Assembly: GCF_029784155.1 (NCBI RefSeq)
Contig: NC_073692.1
Coordinates: forward strand, 21,972,444-22,036,443
Length of the DNA: 64,000 nt
Reading direction: 5' to 3'
Source of the DNA: Uranotaenia lowii
Lineage: Eukaryota; Arthropoda; Insecta; Diptera; Culicidae
Shown: in pieces, positions 60,768 to 64,000 of the stretch
Layout of the letters: each line of letters starts with the position of its first letter
How positions within the stretch are numbered: position 1 is the stretch's first letter
Program-made: the position numbers and the translations under genes
The notes under the pieces: generated by a model
What the model was told of the DNA's origin: nothing
What the model saw: only the letters and a program-made list of their open reading frames with translations
The model's database searches: none

Positions 60768-62921
60768 TTGAAAAACTTTCTACTTCGTTCAAGTTTTTTT
60801 TTATCAATGCTCTGATTCTATTTCATTGGAATACCTAAGCTATTTTCCACTGTGATCCTAAAACACGATACGGAGAAAACCACAAACACCGGAAGTAAGT
60901 TCAACTGCTCCAATTTATGCCCATTCATAAAATTCTAACAAGCCGTCACCGGAAAAGGAAAGCACTGAACAGAAAAAAAAACAACATTTGCAAACGGCTC
61001 GTTACTCAGTCAAACCGCATCGCATTTTTACACGCTGTTTCTCTTTTCAGAAAAACGTACCACGAATTGTGATTTACAGCATTTTCATGCGCTTCACTGA
61101 GACTGACACTTGCCTCATGTCACACTGCCATTGAGATAGGAATCTTGGTTCCGCGATCCACAAACGGCGAATTCTTCCATTCAACAGAATTTCTTTGCCG
61201 CTTTTAACTCACTGCCACTCACTCAATTCCAATCTTTATCCAGGTATTTAGCACATAATCCAGAAGTAATAATCCTCCGAAAATAATCCGATGTCTCAAA
61301 GAAGATCCGAGAGGGGGTGGGCAGGGGCAAAATCTGCCCACATAAACACTTGATTTTCTGCCTAGTCACAGTTCAGCAAGGATTGGAATCCTTTTGATTA
61401 GAGTCTCAATAATTGACCGATAGCAATCCACACTGCCACTTTCTTTGAACAACCGGTAGCGCGCGAGTTCCGAACGAAACTGATCTATCCAATCTGGATA
61501 AGGAACAATGAGCCAGCATCCGATTGCGAATGAATCGCTTCATTCGAACTTCATCATCGGGAAATCTCTTTCTAAAGCTTAGTTCTTTTAGAAATGGGAC
61601 AGTTACGAATGCCTGTATCTAAAAAACCATTCGTTTGATCGAAATACTTTCTATGAAGAAAAAGAAGTTAATGTTATGATCTTTCATGAAAAAATTTGAA
61701 AAAAAATATTTACCGTTTTTCGTTAAAGAAATTTCTACTTTATTCTTGGTATCTCCCATTGGCCGGCGCACACTTTTTTCAGTCATAGTATTGATCAGTT
61801 TCTCCAAGCTATACTTCGTAAAATCTATATTTTAGGTGGCTTCACCCTCCTTCTTCTATTTCTGATCCTTTTTGGTCCAATACTTCTCTGGAAACTGGAA
61901 ACTGGAAGCATTTTAGTGGATACAGTTGTTTCGAAATGAACAAATTTGATTATTTTTGACCACATTTTTGAACGTTTTTATTTCGGTATCGGTTTTACAG
62001 CTTAAGAGCTTTGGAACTATCAAAAATGGTTGTTTGAGGTTGGATTTCAATGAGTCATCACTAGGCAACACTTTCAGCTTATCGGAGAAAATTGTTTTGG
62101 ACATTTCAGCGATCTACCCTTAGTTTTTCGTTTATTGAAAATTAAAAATGCTGGTATGAGACATGACTTCCTTGATGATCCTTACCGTTGTTGCCGATCA
62201 TGTGCTTCTCTCCAATGCTTGATTTGAACTTTGTGGACATTATTGACAGTGTTTGTATACTTATCCACCACAAAAACTCAGTAAATCTTTGAATAATCAA
62301 CGGTTTTGTCAGCTATCAATTTGATAATGACGTATTTTCAAGGAAACTGTGCAAAATTATTTTTTTCTTTTTCTCTTGCATCGTACATATCTCAAAAACC
62401 CGTAAATTTTAAATTTTGAAAAAAATAGTCCGAATAGTACTTTTTACAGGCAACAAAATGCTGTCAAAAATTTCAATATCCAATAACTAGTTAACGAGCT
62501 ATTAGCAAATGAAAGTGTCCCATTTCTAAAAGAACTAAGCTTTATGTTCGAAATTCACCCGGAATTTTAGCGTGGTTTTTCCGGATGAACACTATCGGTT
62601 GCACGTGTTTTCCTGTGATGTTCATGCGGTTGAGCATCAGAAGACTGTTGATTGTTTATGTTTTTGAATTTGGTTTGGCTCCAGCTTGCTTGGATCACAT
62701 AACGCGGTAACTTTTTGGTTTGTTTTCCCAGAAATCTTCATAAGTCGGATTGTTACTACAAGGTGCTACAAGCTAACCAGGAACCGTAGCACAAAAAGTT
62801 ATCCTGATATCCAGATCCTGGTTATCTTTTGCAAAAATCCAACATGACGAGTAATATTCATAGCCGGTAACAAACTGAGTTTGGTAGGTTTACAAAATGC
62901 GGTTGGATTTGTTGCATAATC
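60768..62921 (+). repeat. Segmental duplication, segment D'
   Basis: Second copy of 34215-35475 in the same orientation, interrupted by the TIR element at 61575-62542. Like D it leads directly into a TGACAAAAA array. Confidence 0.9.
61575..62542. mobile_element. 968-bp TIR element inserted at TA; empty site known
   Basis: Perfect 27-bp terminal inverted repeats starting AAGCTTAGTTCTTTTAGAAA, flanked by TA (61573-61574 and 62543-62544). The duplicate D carries the uninterrupted site TCTTTCTATGTTCG at about 35023-35036 with a single TA, so insertion borders are proven within the window. Minus-strand frames at 61807-61619 (MEKLINTMTEKSVRRPMGDT onward) and 62104-61913 (MSKTIFSDKLKVLPSDD onward) are Lys-rich and of unknown family. 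Donor-like G|GTAA sequences follow parts of them. They may be remnants of a transposase or a captured gene. Confidence 0.9.
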
Positions 62922-64000
62922 TTACAAAAATGACAAAAATGACAAAAATGACAAAAATGACAAAAATGACAAAAATGACAAAAATGACAAAAATGACAAA
63001 AATGACAAAAATGACAAAAATGACAAAAATGACAAAAATGACAAAAATGACAAAAATGACAAAAATGACAAAAATGACAAAAATGACAAAAAAGTCAAAA
63101 ATGACAAAAATGACAAAAATGACAAAAATGACAAAAATGACAAAAATGACAAAAATGACAAAAATGACAAAAATGACAAAAATGACAAAAATGACAAAAA
63201 TGACAAAAATGACAAAAATGACAAAAATGACAAAAATGACAAAAATGACAAAAATGACAAAAATGACAAAAATGACAAAAATGACAAAAATGACAAAAAT
63301 GACAAAAATGACAAAAATGACAAAAATGACAAAAATGACAAAAATGACAAAAATGACAAAAATGACAAAAATGACAAAAATGACAAAAATGACAAAAATG
63401 ACAAAAAAGTCAAAAATGACAAAAATGACAAAAATGACAAAAATGACAAAAATGACAAAAATGACAAAAATGACAAAAATGACAAAAATGACAAAAATGA
63501 CAAAAATGACAAAAATGACAAAAATGACAAAAATGACAAAAATGACAAAAATGACAAAAATGACAAAAATGACAAAAATAACAAAAATGACAAAAATGAC
63601 AAAAATGACAAAAATGACAAAAATGACAAAAATGACAAAAATGACAAAAATGACAAAAATGACAAAAATGACAAAAATGACAAAAATGACAAAAATGACA
63701 AAAATGACAAAAATGACAAAAATGACAAAAATGACAAAAATGACAAAAATGACAAAAATGACAAAAATGACAAAAATGACAAAAATGACAAAAATGACAA
63801 AAATGACAAAAATGACAAAAATGACAAAAATGACAAAAATGACAAAAATGACAAAAATGACAAAAATGACAAAAATGACAAAAATGACAAAAATGACAAA
63901 AATGACAAAAATGACAAAAATGACAAAAATGACAAAAATGACAAAAATGACAAAAATGGCAAAAATGACAAAAATGACAAAAATGACAAAAATGACAAAA
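62922..64000 (-). repeat. (TGACAAAAA)n minisatellite after D', runs off window
   Basis: At least 1.08 kb, about 120 units, almost perfect 9-bp period throughout. A rare variant, AAAGTCAAAAATGAC, occurs twice 315 bp (35 units) apart, near 63091 and 63406, hinting at a higher-order block. The array continues beyond the window. Confidence 0.97.

Overview
This window looks like non-coding, repeat-dominated nuclear DNA from an AT-rich insect genome. A dipteran, probably a mosquito-like one, fits best. The grounds are a BEL/Pao-type LTR element, a non-LTR retrotransposon RNase H fragment, tRNA-derived SINEs, TA-flanked inverted-repeat elements and kilobases of a 9-bp minisatellite. The species assignment is inference. 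I see no intact host protein-coding gene and no functional tRNA, rRNA or other RNA gene. The very long open frames in the window come from a 9-bp satellite whose period is a multiple of three.

Layout. From 0.25 to 4.2 kb lie foldback-like and direct repeats. From 4.74 to 6.96 kb is a diverged array of 9-mers close to TTTTGTCAA, containing an apparently exact 893-bp tandem duplication. From 7.0 to 8.0 kb is a GC-richer island with an unusual palindrome of two CRE sites. From 8.07 to 19.7 kb is segment A, whose core is a (TTTTTGTCA)n array split by a 2.77-kb LTR element. From 19.7 to 34.2 kb is a mosaic of decayed transposons (non-LTR RNase H fragment, a 1.8-kb foldback, LTR and MITE relics) that includes segment C at 26.0-27.3 kb. 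From 34.2 to 35.5 kb is segment D, followed by an 8-kb (TGACAAAAA)n array ending in a 500-N assembly gap. After the gap comes a second set: A' (44.0-51.0 kb), C' in inverted orientation (54.4-56.0 kb) and D' (60.8-62.9 kb), followed by another TGACAAAAA array that runs off the window.

The main result is a large A-C-D-array module present twice, which I read as a roughly 36-kb tandem segmental duplication. Each copy carries one TTTTTGTCA array inside A and one array of the opposite orientation after D. Comparing the copies dates later insertions directly: the LTR element (5-bp duplication GTCAT) is in A but not A'; a tRNA-Arg-like SINE (AAATG duplication) is in C' but not C; and a 968-bp TA-flanked inverted-repeat element is in D' but not D. 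The 9-bp satellite family makes up about 15 kb (roughly 23%) of the window, and its true size is hidden by the gap and the window edge.
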